Translations under genes and position numbers: made by a program
Part shown: one piece after another, positions 15,103-23,513 of the stretch
How the letters are laid out: the number at the start of each line of letters is the position of its first letter
How positions within the stretch are numbered: position 1 is the first letter of the stretch
The notes under the pieces: model-generated
What the model was told of the DNA's origin: nothing
Databases searched by the model: none
What the model saw: only the letters and a program-made list of their open reading frames with translations
Assembly (NCBI GenBank): GCA_047623945.1
Contig: JBLHOT010000013.1
Coordinates: forward strand, 1 to 64,000
DNA length: 64,000 nt
Direction of reading: 5' to 3'
Origin: Arcticibacterium sp047623945
GTDB lineage: Bacteria; Bacteroidota; Bacteroidia; Cytophagales; Spirosomataceae

Positions 15103-16608
15103 TTAGTTTAAAACGGAAATCACTTCGGCGTAACAGGCGGGCTTCTCAATTCCCTGAATCTCAATTGTGGCCTCTACAATCATTTTTATACCGCCAGAGG
15201 ATGTTGGAGAGGCACTTTTGAGCACTGCTGAAAGTCTAACTTTACTATTTGACGGCACAGGGTGAAGGAACCTAACTTTTTCGGTACCATAATTAATTCC
15301 CATTTTAGCAAATGGTACGGAATAAATGTCGGCCATAAGTTTAGGAATTAATGAAAGGGTTAGATATCCATGAGCTATGGTGGTTCCGAATGGAGAATCC
15401 TTAGCTTTTTCTTGGTCTATATGTATCCACTGATGATCTAAAGTTGTATCGGCAAATTGATTGATCATTTCTTGAGTAACGTCTTGCCATGGGCTGTGTC
15501 CCATTGGTTGTCCTACCGCCTCAAAAACCGCCTCTGGACTTTCGAAAACAAGCTTTTCACCTGCCGCACGAGCCTTTGGAGATTCTTCTTTCTTTGGAGT
15601 ACTGCCTATCGGGGTAGTCACTTCTTCTTTAGAACATGTTATAACGAGGGCTTTTCCTGACACCTTTCTGTTTAGGAGATCATTTAAAGAGTCGGCTCCA
15701 TTTTCTAAAGGGTAGTATTTATAAATATGGGGCTTTATGATTCCATTCAAATAGAAGTAAGCAAGTTCCTGAATGTTTTTAGCTGATTCTTTAGGCTCAG
15801 TACTCGCAAATCTTCCCCAGAAAACACCCATCAAAGCACAGCCCTTTAACAAAGGTAAATTCAGAGGGATCTTGGGGATATCTCCGCCTGCAAAACCAAT
15901 AATCAGGTATCTGCCCTTCCATGCCATGGATCGTATGGCGGGCTCTGCCCATTTATCACCCACAGGGTCATAGACTACATCCACGCCTTTGCCTTCGGTC
16001 AATTCTTTAACACGCGTTTTTAAATCTTCTTCTTGATAGTTAATAAGCTCATCTGCCCCTTTTTCTTTACAAATAGCTAGTTTTTCTTTTGTGGAGGCGG
16101 CTGCTATCACATGTGCTCCCATGAGTTTGCCCAGCTCTACGGCGGCTAGTCCTACTCCTCCAGAAGCTCCCAAAACAAGTAAAGTCTCTCCTTTTTTTAA
16201 TTCTGCCCTATTCTTTAAGGCGTGATAAGACGTTCCATAATTGTATATTAAGGCCGCAGCACTGGCAAAATCCATTCCAGGAGGCATGTGAAAAACTTTG
16301 CTTTGCTCTACAGATACTTCTTCTGCAAAACCACCCCAGCCGCATAAAGAAAGGACGGCGTCACCAGGTTTAAAGTTCTTAACATCTTCTCCAACCATCT
16401 TAACTATTCCAGAGACCTCGCCACCCGGAGAAAAGGGCAGTTCGGGCTTAAATTGGTATAGGTTTTGAATGATTAAAGTATCGGGGAAATTGACGCCACA
16501 GGCTTTTACCAAAATAAGGACCTCATTTGCAGCAGGTTCTATTTTTGGAATGTCTTTTAAGAGTAGCGTTTCTGGCAGACCATGCTGCTCGCATAAAATG
16601 GCTTTCAT
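15103..16608 (-). CDS. medium-chain reductase fused to MaoC-like hydratase
   Basis: 501 residues with two domains. Residues 1-325 form a zinc-free medium-chain dehydrogenase/reductase of the quinone-oxidoreductase/enoyl reductase type: CGVNFPDTLI, SPGGEVSGIV and the NADPH-binding GASGGVG at 147-153. A charged, Pro/Lys-rich linker follows (about 327-351). Residues 360-501 are a MaoC/hydratase-2 hot-dog domain. The catalytic motif DHQWIHID gives Asp391 and His396, and SPFGTTIAHGYLTLSLIP follows. Separately these families reduce and hydrate enoyl thioesters or aldehydes. The fusion suggests two steps of fatty- or branched-acyl metabolism channelled in one protein. The linker reads through without a frameshift. 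Confidence 0.85.
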   Translation of the reverse strand: MKAILCEQHGLPETLLLKDIPKIEPAANEVLILVKACGVNFPDTLIIQNLYQFKPELPFSPGGEVSGIVKMVGEDVKNFKPGDAVLSLCGWGGFAEEVSVEQSKVFHMPPGMDFASAAALIYNYGTSYHALKNRAELKKGETLLVLGASGGVGLAAVELGKLMGAHVIAAASTKEKLAICKEKGADELINYQEEDLKTRVKELTEGKGVDVVYDPVGDKWAEPAIRSMAWKGRYLIIGFAGGDIPKIPLNLPLLKGCALMGVFWGRFASTEPKESAKNIQELAYFYLNGIIKPHIYKYYPLENGADSLNDLLNRKVSGKALVITCSKEEVTTPIGSTPKKEESPKARAAGEKLVFESPEAVFEAVGQPMGHSPWQDVTQEMINQFADTTLDHQWIHIDQEKAKDSPFGTTIAHGYLTLSLIPKLMADIYSVPFAKMGINYGTEKVRFLHPVPSNSKVRLSAVLKSASPTSSGGIKMIVEATIEIQGIEKPACYAEVISVLN

Positions 16609-16684
16609 TATTTCTGGAAGGGTTTGTTGATTGAAATGTTTTCTAGATACGAATTTTTGACAATATATTTCCTTTATTTAAAAA

Positions 16685-17173
16685 ATGAACCGATTTTATA
16701 AATATTCAATATGGACTTTCGTTGTGCTTATTGAACTCTCGGGTTCTTTGGCAAGAGCTCAGGAGGTTAAAGTCATTAAATTCAATGATTTGGAGGATAT
16801 TATAGATTCAAAAGAGCCAGATCTCAAAATCATAAACTTTTGGGCAACTTGGTGTAAGCCATGTTTAGTGGAGTTGCCTTCTTTTGAAACTATTTCAGAA
16901 AAATACCATCAAAAGGGTGTAACGGTTTACTTAGTGAGCATGGATTTTGTTTCAGAGATAGAGCGAGTCAGAGCCTTTGTTAAGAAAAAAAAGCTTAAGT
17001 CTGATGTTCTTTTATTGAATGAGTCTGATTATGACAAATGGATAAATAAAGTAAGTGAATCATGGTCTGGATCTATTCCAGCTACTCTCATGATAAAAGC
17101 AGGTGAGCGTAAGTTTTTTGAAAAGGGATTTGACTTACCTGCATTAGAAAAAGAGGTTAAATTGTTTGAATAA
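16685..17173 (+). CDS. TlpA-like thioredoxin-fold protein, exported
   Basis: 162 residues. An N-terminal hydrophobic segment (about 8-25, ending SLARAQ) looks like a signal peptide. The thioredoxin motif WATWCKPC gives Cys57 and Cys60, a standard CxxC, followed by LPSFETISEKY. The cis-Pro region is SIPATLMI. It is probably a periplasmic thiol-disulfide reductase of the TlpA/ResA type. It is 29 bp upstream of another thioredoxin-fold gene on the same strand, so the two form a likely redox operon. Confidence 0.85.
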   Translation: MNRFYKYSIWTFVVLIELSGSLARAQEVKVIKFNDLEDIIDSKEPDLKIINFWATWCKPCLVELPSFETISEKYHQKGVTVYLVSMDFVSEIERVRAFVKKKKLKSDVLLLNESDYDKWINKVSESWSGSIPATLMIKAGERKFFEKGFDLPALEKEVKLFE

Positions 17174-17202
17174 ACAAGGTTTGAAAAACCAGAAATAATG
17201 GT

Positions 17203-17865
17203 ATGAAAAGGAAAAGTTTAATTGTTTTAGGAGCGTTATTGGCCTCAGGTCTTTATGGCTTTACAGAGTTTACTAAATCTAAAACTGACGAAACAGGAGT
17301 TTCAAAATTCATAGAAACGGCTTCCTATGAAGTGGGAGACGAGGCACAAGACTTTAATCTGCTTAATATAGACGGGAGCAAGAAGTCTCTGGCTTCATTT
17401 AAAGGGGCTAAGGGGTATATCGTGGTTTTTACATCTAATCACTGTCCTTTTTCTAAAGCGTATGAGGAAAGAATGGTGGCTCTAGATACTAAATATGCCT
17501 CCTTAGGTTATCCGGTAATTGCTCTCAATCCTAATGACCCAGAAGCTTATGAAGAAGATACACATGAAAACATGAAGAAAAGAGCGGCAGAAAAGGGGTT
17601 TACGTATCCTTATTTGGTTGATGACAAAGGAATAGGGCAGATATATGGTGCGAAACGCACACCACAGGTTTTTGTGCTAAAGAAAGAAGGCGGAAAGAAT
17701 ATTGTGAAATACATAGGAGCGATAGATGACAATGCTCAAGACGCCTCGTCTGTTAATAAAAAGTATGTGGAAGATGCGGTAAATAACCTATTGGCCAATA
17801 AGCCTGTGGTAACGCAAAACACAAAGGCTATTGGTTGTGCCATCAAATGGAGAAGTAATATTTAG
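17203..17865 (+). CDS. redoxin-domain protein with CxxS site
   Basis: 220 residues. A signal peptide or anchor covers about 1-22. The AhpC/TSA-Redoxin domain follows: VGDEAQDFNLLNIDGSKKSL, then FTSNHCPFSKAYEER with Cys81 and Ser84, so the second cysteine of a CxxC is absent. TPQVFVL holds the cis-Pro loop. A second cysteine lies at the extreme C-terminus (GCAIKW, Cys212) and could be the resolving residue. Relatives are annotated as thioredoxin family or peroxiredoxin-like proteins. It probably acts in the periplasm alongside the TlpA-like protein encoded just upstream. Confidence 0.8.
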   Translation: MKRKSLIVLGALLASGLYGFTEFTKSKTDETGVSKFIETASYEVGDEAQDFNLLNIDGSKKSLASFKGAKGYIVVFTSNHCPFSKAYEERMVALDTKYASLGYPVIALNPNDPEAYEEDTHENMKKRAAEKGFTYPYLVDDKGIGQIYGAKRTPQVFVLKKEGGKNIVKYIGAIDDNAQDASSVNKKYVEDAVNNLLANKPVVTQNTKAIGCAIKWRSNI

Positions 17866-17901
17866 TCTTTTTAAAGCAATTCTGTATGCGAGGATCGTCC
17901 A

Positions 17902-17928
17902 TTGAGCGGCCCTTTTTGTTTAGATTTG
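17902..17928 (+). promoter_or_regulatory. promoter for mazG
   Basis: TTG at 17902-17904 and TAGATTTG at 17921-17928 (TAnnTTTG) are 16 bp apart. They lie just before the mazG start at 17945. The spacing is slightly short for the Bacteroidota consensus, so this is a pattern match only. Confidence 0.42.
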
Positions 17929-17944
17929 AACAAATATTATTTCA

Positions 17945-18766
17945 ATGTCTCTACCAACACCTCCAAAAGTATTTTCTCCTGCCAGAATGAATCAGCTCGT
18001 GGCCTTTGAGCGGCTCCTTACTGTTATGGACGAGCTCCGTGAAAAGTGCCCGTGGGATAAGAAACAAACCATGGAGACGCTTCGTCATCTCACGATTGAA
18101 GAAACATACGAACTTTCAGATGCGATATTAGAAGGAAACCTAGATGAAGTAAAAAAAGAACTGGGAGACCTCATGCTTCACATGGTTTTTTATGCCAAAA
18201 TAGGTTCTGAAAAGAAGGCATTTGATATTTCGGATGTCCTTCATGGTATTTGTGAGAAACTTATTTCGCGTCATCCACATATCTATGGTGATGTAAAAGT
18301 TGAGAATGAAGAGGATGTAAAACGAAACTGGGAGAAACTAAAGCTTAAAGAGAAAGGGAATAAGTCTGTTTTAGGTGGCGTCCCACAATCCTTACCAGCA
18401 CTAGTCAAGGCCATTCGTATTCAAGAAAAGGCAAGAGGAATAGGTTTTGACTGGGAGGAGAAAGCCCAGGTTTGGGCCAAAGTAGAGGAAGAAATGCAGG
18501 AGTTTAAAGAACAATTTAATTCTGAAACCAATGAGACTATTAATGAGAAAGAAGCAGAGGCGGAGTTTGGTGATGTGCTATTTTCACTGGTGAATTATGC
18601 GAGATTTATAGATATCAACCCTGAAACAGCCTTGGAAAGAACGAATAAGAAGTTTATCAAACGTTTTCAATACTTAGAGTCAAAAGCCAAGGAAATGGGC
18701 AAAGAACTATCCGATATGACCTTATCAGAAATGGACGTTTTCTGGGAAGAGGCTAAGGTTATTTAG
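17945..18766 (+). CDS. mazG: nucleoside triphosphate pyrophosphohydrolase MazG
   Basis: 273 residues, the usual full length. Two all-alpha MazG repeats are present. The first has LREKCPWDKKQTMETLRHLTIEETYEL and KKELGDLMLHMVFYA. The second has EEEMQEFKE and EAEFGDVLFSLVNYARF. The ExxE...ExxD metal ligands are visible in both (for example EETYE and ELGD). It hydrolyses NTPs or dNTPs to NMP and PPi as a house-cleaning enzyme and may influence the stringent response. It is transcribed from its own putative promoter. The start ATG at 17945 gives the conserved RMNQLVAFERLLTVMD segment. Confidence 0.95.
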   Translation: MSLPTPPKVFSPARMNQLVAFERLLTVMDELREKCPWDKKQTMETLRHLTIEETYELSDAILEGNLDEVKKELGDLMLHMVFYAKIGSEKKAFDISDVLHGICEKLISRHPHIYGDVKVENEEDVKRNWEKLKLKEKGNKSVLGGVPQSLPALVKAIRIQEKARGIGFDWEEKAQVWAKVEEEMQEFKEQFNSETNETINEKEAEAEFGDVLFSLVNYARFIDINPETALERTNKKFIKRFQYLESKAKEMGKELSDMTLSEMDVFWEEAKVI

Positions 18767-18796
18767 TCAAAAGCGAAGTCTTTGGAGCTTGGATAA

Positions 18797-18810
18797 AAAG
18801 TTTAAACTTT
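18797..18810. promoter_or_regulatory. 14-bp perfect palindrome
   Basis: AAAGTTTAAACTTT is a perfect palindrome located 28 bp after the mazG stop, in the 238-bp gap before the serine hydrolase gene. It is AT-rich and could be an operator or chance. Nothing else recognisable was found in this gap. Confidence 0.25.
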
Positions 18811-19004
18811 AGAGCCCACTTGTTCCTTTATTTCTTTCCCATACTTTCCTTCTAATTTATAGGACAAAGTTACCACTAATAGGTTCTAAAAACCCTTGGC
18901 CTGCCTTGTATTGCATAGTACTATATACTCTAGTAAACTTGTGTCATCAATTGCCAACGAAGGCCTTGAATTAAATAATTTGCAAAGTTCTTCTGTCACA
19001 AATT

Positions 19005-20040
19005 ATGATAAAATTAACTACCTCAATGCTGTTACTAATGGGCATGTTCGCCTGTGGTTCTACAAAAATCCGGAAGACCGTCGCGGTACACAATTACCTC
19101 CTAGAAATGAACCAAAAAGGGGAATTGAACGGGAATATTCTTATTCAAAACGGTAAAAAAGTAATTTATGAGCACTCAATCGGGATTTCGGAAGGAGAAA
19201 GTAAAAAGCTGCTTCAATCCTCTGATAGTTTTAATATCGGGTCTGTTTCGAAGGAGTTTCCAGCTGTTGCCATTATGCAGTTAGTAGAGAAAAATAAACT
19301 GTCTGTGACCGACCCTATTTCAAAGTTTGTCAAGCTTCCTCATTGGTCGAATGAAGTTTGCATTGAAAATCTTTTGCATTATTCTTCTGGCCTTCCTCGT
19401 ATATCTTGGGGTAAAAGCCCTTTAGTGAATAAAGAATCGCTTTTAACTGAATTAAATACCATTGAGAACCTAAATTTCGAGCCAGGAAGTGATTATTTAT
19501 ACACCAATTATAGTCCTTTTTTGCTTACTCAAATTATAGAAGCTTTGGACGGTAGGTCATTTGAACAGTATGCACAAGAGGAGATTTTAGAACCAGTAAA
19601 GATGGGAGACACTTTTTTTCAGAATGAATTTCCCTTCATAAATACGAATAGAATGGCCACTCCATTTAATGAGGCGTTTGAGGCAGATAAGACACCATTT
19701 AAAATTCAGATTCCGACGGTACTGTTGTCTACCACAACCTCAGATTTGAACAAATATCTTAATGCCTTGCATGACGGAGAGATCATAAGCCAAGAATCAA
19801 TTCACTTTTTGGGAAGAACAGCGGACGTAGCCAATGACGATCTCCAATCACCTTTAGGTAACCTAAAAATAGAGAATGGAAGAGTTAAGCAACATTGGCA
19901 TCATGGAAGCAGTGGGAATTACGAATGTTTGCTAAGCTACTACAGCGAAAAGAGGTTAAACATAATTATACTAACCAGCTAGAAAAAAGGGTAATGTATT
20001 TGAGATTGAAGAAACAATCAGTGGAATGCTTCAAAATTAA
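19005..20040 (+). pseudogene. serine hydrolase (class C beta-lactamase-like) lipoprotein with frameshifted C-terminus
   Basis: The uninterrupted frame runs from 19005 to a TAG at 19980-19982 (325 residues). It has a lipobox (MGMFACGS, Cys17), SVSK with Ser80 and Lys83 as the catalytic SxxK, YTNYSP as the YxN element, and HHGSSG late in the protein as the HxG element. In the next frame the C-terminal piece KKGNVFEIEETISGMLQN continues to a TAA at 20038-20040, which fits the normal family ending. A one-base indel at or just before 19980 is therefore likely. The missing part is short, so the product may still fold. It is related to penicillin-binding esterases such as EstB; substrate unknown. 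The sequence downstream is also decayed. Confidence 0.7.
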
Positions 20041-20676
20041 TTAGCCCTTTTCATGTGCACTAAACGCCATAGTATTTACACGATAATGGGCGAACCAATA
20101 AAACAAAAGAGGGCGAGAATGTAACGTGGTGATTTGTGGAGCCCAACCGGGTTTACTTATTAGAAGTCCTATTTTTCTCCAAGTGGATTTAGTCGAAAAC
20201 ATAGAATTGCAAGGATGAATTTGAAATCTAGAGTATTAAAAATAATACGAATGGCATAAGCAGAGTTTTAGATAAATGGATACTTCATTAAAACACAGTC
20301 TCCTTTTAGGCCTATTTATGGAAGCCCTGTATTGTTTGGTAGTTAATGATTTCCATTTGAAACAGACTTTTCATAGTGTTTTACCGGGAAATTATCTGAT
20401 TTCGTGTGTTGCTGATATTTCCATTATTTTGGAATTTTATATTCTGGAAGGTATAAAGGTCATCCTCTTTTATTGATGGCTTGAATGAGAACTTGGGATT
20501 AAGCTTTAGCAGGATAGTGGATCCCAGAGACATAATTGCTCATCTTGTTTCCTTTATCATTCATACTTTTTAATAGCACCAGAAATTTTGTTCCTAAGTT
20601 CAATAGAAATTCAAGGTATGTTATTTAACCTCTTTCTATTTTTGTTTTTATTTCCACTTAGTAGTCAGGTATTTTC
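20041..20676. other. AT-rich non-coding stretch with broken reading frames
   Basis: No supported gene. A 66-codon plus-strand frame at 20276-20476 has no recognisable family. Another open stretch at 20472-20573 reads DGLNENLGLSFSRIVDPRD and lacks a start. Together with the frameshifted hydrolase before it and the remnant after it, this looks like eroded coding sequence. Confidence 0.5.
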
Positions 20677-21050
20677 GTTGAGCTCATTTGGGATTTTATT
20701 GAAAAATATATGATTCCTTTTTCTAAAGAGGATTTGCTGCTCAATCAAATGGATTAAAGAGGAGGAACTGCCGATTCTAGCTTTATTGAGGTGTCAGAAT
20801 TTAGAATTATTTATTACTGCGGGCTCGTAAGCTTCGCAATGAAGGCCATTCTTGAAGGGATAGAGAACATTTTCCTTCATTTTCCGCCATAGGGCTTCTT
20901 GATTCTTCTATAAAGAAGGCGGTAAATTCGAACGAAGAGGGATTGAACAGAGTGGGCTTTCTTGAAATATGTGATACGGAAAGACTCAAAGAACTTACCT
21001 ATGCGACTTCGGTGTATAAGCGATTTTACTTTTCGAAACTTCTGGAATAA
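20677..21050 (+). pseudogene. degraded gene, possibly Crp/Fnr-like regulator
   Basis: Three consecutive plus-strand frame pieces can be joined. The first reads VELIWDFIEKYMIPFSKEDL, ending at TAA 20754-20756. The second, in the same frame after that stop, reads SSFIEVSEFRIIYYCGL and then SFAMKAILEGIEN. After a shift near 20860-20870, the third reads SAIGLLDSSIKKAV and then FLEICDTERLKEL, ending at TAA 21048-21050. The order loosely resembles the cyclic-nucleotide-binding domain of Crp-family regulators (short N-terminal helix, beta-roll, then LE-C-T-x-L-x-x-L). The helix-turn-helix part is missing. The family assignment is weak; the presence of a broken gene is better supported. Confidence 0.35.
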
Positions 21051-21058
21051 GCTATGTT

Positions 21059-21256
21059 TTAGGAGCGAGTCATACGCCTTTCCATTCTTCTATGGCGTGC
21101 ACTGTTTTTCCCATCTAGTCTTGAAGCTACCGCCCAAATAGCAGCAGGAAGCCACCCTAAAATGGTGATTTGGAGAATTAGGCACAGAATTCCCTTGATG
21201 ATTTTACCTCTTAAAAAAAAGGATAGCCAAGGGAGTAAAACAGCAATGAATAGCAT
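21059..21256 (-). CDS. YqaE/Pmp3-like small membrane protein
   Basis: 65 residues. Two hydrophobic helices, LFIAVLLPWLSFFLRG and ILCLILQITILGWLPAAIWA, are separated by a short basic turn. A basic tail (RHRRMERRMTRS) follows. The LP-x-L-x-F-x-R-G and LG-x-x-P-A-x-I-x-A pattern is that of the Pmp3/YqaE proteolipid family, found in many bacteria and fungi and linked to membrane potential and salt stress. The C-terminal basic extension is longer than in the shortest members. It is isolated from neighbours and lies next to the decayed region. Confidence 0.75.
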   Translation of the reverse strand: MLFIAVLLPWLSFFLRGKIIKGILCLILQITILGWLPAAIWAVASRLDGKNSARHRRMERRMTRS

Positions 21257-21327
21257 ATCACAAAAGTATATGAAACAAACTTAGCTGTTTCATAGACTCA
21301 TGTAAATCATAAATTGATAAGCGGTTG

Positions 21328-22419
21328 TTAGAGTTTGACCTCACAGCTGCCATTTGAACCAGATTTAAGGACAGCTTCAACGACACGGATATCTGCTAAA
21401 CCTTCCTCTCCATGAGCTATGTAAGGGGTGTTGTTCATTAGAGCCAGAGCATCATTGTCCATTTGAAGCGGCTGCTGTCTGTTTATTGGCGTGTATATTT
21501 CTGTGCCGTCAGACATACTTCCTCGGTTACCACCATACCCTGTTTGTGGCTCCATTTTAAGCCAGCCTTTTTCATAATTTACCTGTAAGTGATTCATTTT
21601 TACACCAAAACTTGACTGACAAGTGGCCATTGCCCCACTTGGAAACCTTAGTAGATAGGTGGCTGTTTCTTCTACTTCATGATAAATTTCTGGGCGTGTG
21701 GTCATGGTATGAGCAGTTACTGAAATGGGCTCTTCACCAGTGGCCATTCTTGCCCCTTGTATGGCATAAACACCCATATCTCCCATTACACCACCACCCA
21801 TAGCCTTGCTTTGCTTCCAGTGGTCGGTTCTGTTTTCCTTATAACCAGCCGCAGAATTCACCATCATAACCTTTCCAAATCGCTGTTCTTTCACCACTTT
21901 TTGGTAGGCCTGAATGTTGGGATCATGCTGACACCTATAACCAATGGCAAGTCTCACTTTATTTTTATTGCAGGCATCTATCATGGCTTGGCAGTCTGCC
22001 ACAGACGGGGCCATAGGCTTTTCACACCACATTTGTTTACCCGTTTCTGCACCTCTAACAGTATATTCTCTATGCATGGAAGGAGGTAAAACCACATAAA
22101 TAACATCTATGTCGGGGTTATTGGCAATGTCATCATAGTTGTCGTACGAATAGATGTTTTTATCTGCTATGCCGTATTTATCTTGCCATGTAGGGATTTT
22201 GGAAGGGGTACCTGTAACAATACCTTTGAGTTCACAATGTTTTGTGTTTAGCAAACCGGGAGCGATCAAATCTGTGCTGTAATAACCAAGCCCTACGAGT
22301 GCCACACCTAATTTTTCTTTGACAGGTCTAGTGGCTGCTAGTAATACGTTAGGGGAGAAAGCAGCGACGGCAGCTGCGGCAATTGATTTTTTAATAAATG
22401 ATCGTCTCTCGTTTTTCAT
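21328..22419 (-). CDS. Gfo/Idh/MocA family oxidoreductase with Tat-type signal
   Basis: 363 residues. The N-terminus NERRSFIKKSIAAAAVAAF is a twin-arginine signal (Arg5-Arg6), so the enzyme should be exported folded with its cofactor. The Rossmann fold starts at LGVALVGLGYYS. WCEKPMAPSVADCQAMIDAC holds the conserved EKP. The C-terminal GFO_IDH_MocA domain follows (GGGVMGDMGVYAIQGARMATG). Family members oxidise or epimerise sugars with bound NAD(P). The closest relatives are often glucose-fructose-oxidoreductase-like. Monocistronic, with a good promoter just upstream. Confidence 0.88.
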   Translation of the reverse strand: MKNERRSFIKKSIAAAAVAAFSPNVLLAATRPVKEKLGVALVGLGYYSTDLIAPGLLNTKHCELKGIVTGTPSKIPTWQDKYGIADKNIYSYDNYDDIANNPDIDVIYVVLPPSMHREYTVRGAETGKQMWCEKPMAPSVADCQAMIDACNKNKVRLAIGYRCQHDPNIQAYQKVVKEQRFGKVMMVNSAAGYKENRTDHWKQSKAMGGGVMGDMGVYAIQGARMATGEEPISVTAHTMTTRPEIYHEVEETATYLLRFPSGAMATCQSSFGVKMNHLQVNYEKGWLKMEPQTGYGGNRGSMSDGTEIYTPINRQQPLQMDNDALALMNNTPYIAHGEEGLADIRVVEAVLKSGSNGSCEVKL

Positions 22420-22454
22420 AGGGGGTAGGATTGAATTGTTTTATTAAAGAAGAC

Positions 22455-22485
22455 CAAAAGTACATTCAAAAGACATGAATGTCAA
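22455..22485 (-). promoter_or_regulatory. promoter for the exported Gfo/Idh oxidoreductase
   Basis: On the minus strand, TACTTTTG (22455-22462) fits TAnnTTTG. A TTG (22483-22485) lies 20 bp upstream, the expected Bacteroidota spacing. The -7 box is 35 bp from the start codon at 22419. This is one of the clearest promoters in the window. Confidence 0.55.
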
Positions 22486-22539
22486 AGCCTTAAACTAAGC
22501 AGGTGACTTTACTTTATTATTAATTCATCCTAAAACAAA

Positions 22540-22565
22540 GAGCCTTGGAAGAAATTCTAAGGCTC
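22540..22565 (-). terminator. intrinsic terminator of the ZIP transporter gene
   Basis: A 7-bp hairpin stem, GAGCCTT (22540-22546) and AAGGCTC (22559-22565), lies 26 bp beyond the stop of the ZIP gene. Read on the minus strand it is followed by a T-rich run (TTTGTTTTAGG). Confidence 0.6.
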
Positions 22566-22590
22566 ATCGCTTAAAGAATAGGCAAAGAGT

Positions 22591-23409
22591 TTATCCTAAT
22601 GTTACGTCTAGGGTCATCATAACAGCAAAACCTACCATCGCTCCAATAGTAGAAAGGTCTGTCTGGTCGCCCGTTTGAGATTCTGGAATGAGCTCCTCTA
22701 CAACTACGAAAATCATAGCACCCGCGGCAAAAGCTAATGCGTAAGGAAGAATTGGGGTTACGTATAAAACCAGTAAAGCTCCAAAAACACCAGCAATCGG
22801 TTCTACTATACCGCTCATTTGGCCATAATTAAAGGCCCTGAGCCTTGAGAAACCCTCTCTTCTTAGAGGTACAGAAACGGCTGCTCCTTCAGGGAAATTT
22901 TGAATACCAATACCTATGGCTAGGGCAATGGCACTGGATAAAACCGCAAGTGACGGGTCAAGAGCGAGGGCACCAAAAGCTACACCAACCGCAAGGCCTT
23001 CTGGAATATTATGTAGTGTGATGGCCATAACCAGCAAAACGCTCCTTCGCCAGGAGGTTTTCATGCCTTCAGCCCTGTCTATACTTCTATTTAAGTGTAA
23101 GTGAGGCAATGTTTTATCCACGGCATATAAAAATGCACCGCCCGCCAAGAAACCTACAACAGCCGGAATCCAACCGGCTTGACCATTTGCCTCTGCCATT
23201 TCAATGGCTGGGGCTAGGAGAGACCAAAAGCTAGCGGCGATCATAACTCCGGCGGCAAAACCGAGCATTAGGTTGAGAGCTTTTTGATTTATTTCTTTAA
23301 AGAAAAAAACAAGCCCAGAACCTAAGGCTGTAAGAGCCCAAGTAAATAAAGTGCCAAATAAAGCTAGCAGTATGGGGTTATAATCTAGCAGAAAGGATAA
23401 TTTTTCCAT
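22591..23409 (-). CDS. ZIP family metal transporter
   Basis: 272 residues with about eight hydrophobic helices. Metal-site motifs are HNIPEGLAVGVAFG (His133, Asn134, Glu137) and QNFPEGAAVSVPL (Asn171, Glu174), in the fourth and fifth helices as in ZIP transporters of the GufA/ZupT subgroup. It should move a divalent cation (Zn, Mn or Fe) into the cytoplasm. A TTTAGG-N4-CCTAAA operator lies directly before the start codon, which argues for control by a DtxR/MntR-type metal repressor and so for manganese or iron. Monocistronic, with a terminator after it. Confidence 0.9.
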   Translation of the reverse strand: MEKLSFLLDYNPILLALFGTLFTWALTALGSGLVFFFKEINQKALNLMLGFAAGVMIAASFWSLLAPAIEMAEANGQAGWIPAVVGFLAGGAFLYAVDKTLPHLHLNRSIDRAEGMKTSWRRSVLLVMAITLHNIPEGLAVGVAFGALALDPSLAVLSSAIALAIGIGIQNFPEGAAVSVPLRREGFSRLRAFNYGQMSGIVEPIAGVFGALLVLYVTPILPYALAFAAGAMIFVVVEELIPESQTGDQTDLSTIGAMVGFAVMMTLDVTLG

Positions 23410-23413
23410 AACA

Positions 23414-23429
23414 TTTAGGTTAGCCTAAA
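23414..23429. promoter_or_regulatory. DtxR/MntR-family operator of the ZIP transporter
   Basis: TTTAGGTTAGCCTAAA has 6-bp inverted arms around TTAG. It lies 4 bp before the ZIP start codon and downstream of the -7 element. It matches 15 of 19 positions of the known DtxR/IdeR box TTAGGTTAGSCTAACCTAA (compared by eye, 23415-23433). Binding here would block transcription of the transporter when metal is plentiful. Confidence 0.6.
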
Positions 23430-23446
23430 AATATAGTTCGAGTGGT

Positions 23447-23454
23447 CAAATGTA
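23447..23454 (-). promoter_or_regulatory. -7 promoter element of the ZIP transporter gene
   Basis: On the minus strand TACATTTG fits TAnnTTTG, 37 bp before the start codon and upstream of the operator. No clear -33 TTG is present, as may be expected for a regulated promoter. Confidence 0.42.
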
Positions 23455-23513
23455 CAAATTCTTTCAGAATAGAAATAGGATAAAAGAAGGCATAATCTCG
23501 TTATTTAATTTAT

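Noticed and set aside
18896..19156. 86-codon plus-strand frame
   Set aside because: Overlaps the serine hydrolase lipoprotein start in another frame; composition is not protein-like at its end.
20276..20476. 66-codon plus-strand frame as a small membrane protein
   Set aside because: No family resemblance and it lies in a stretch of broken frames; kept only as part of the decayed region.
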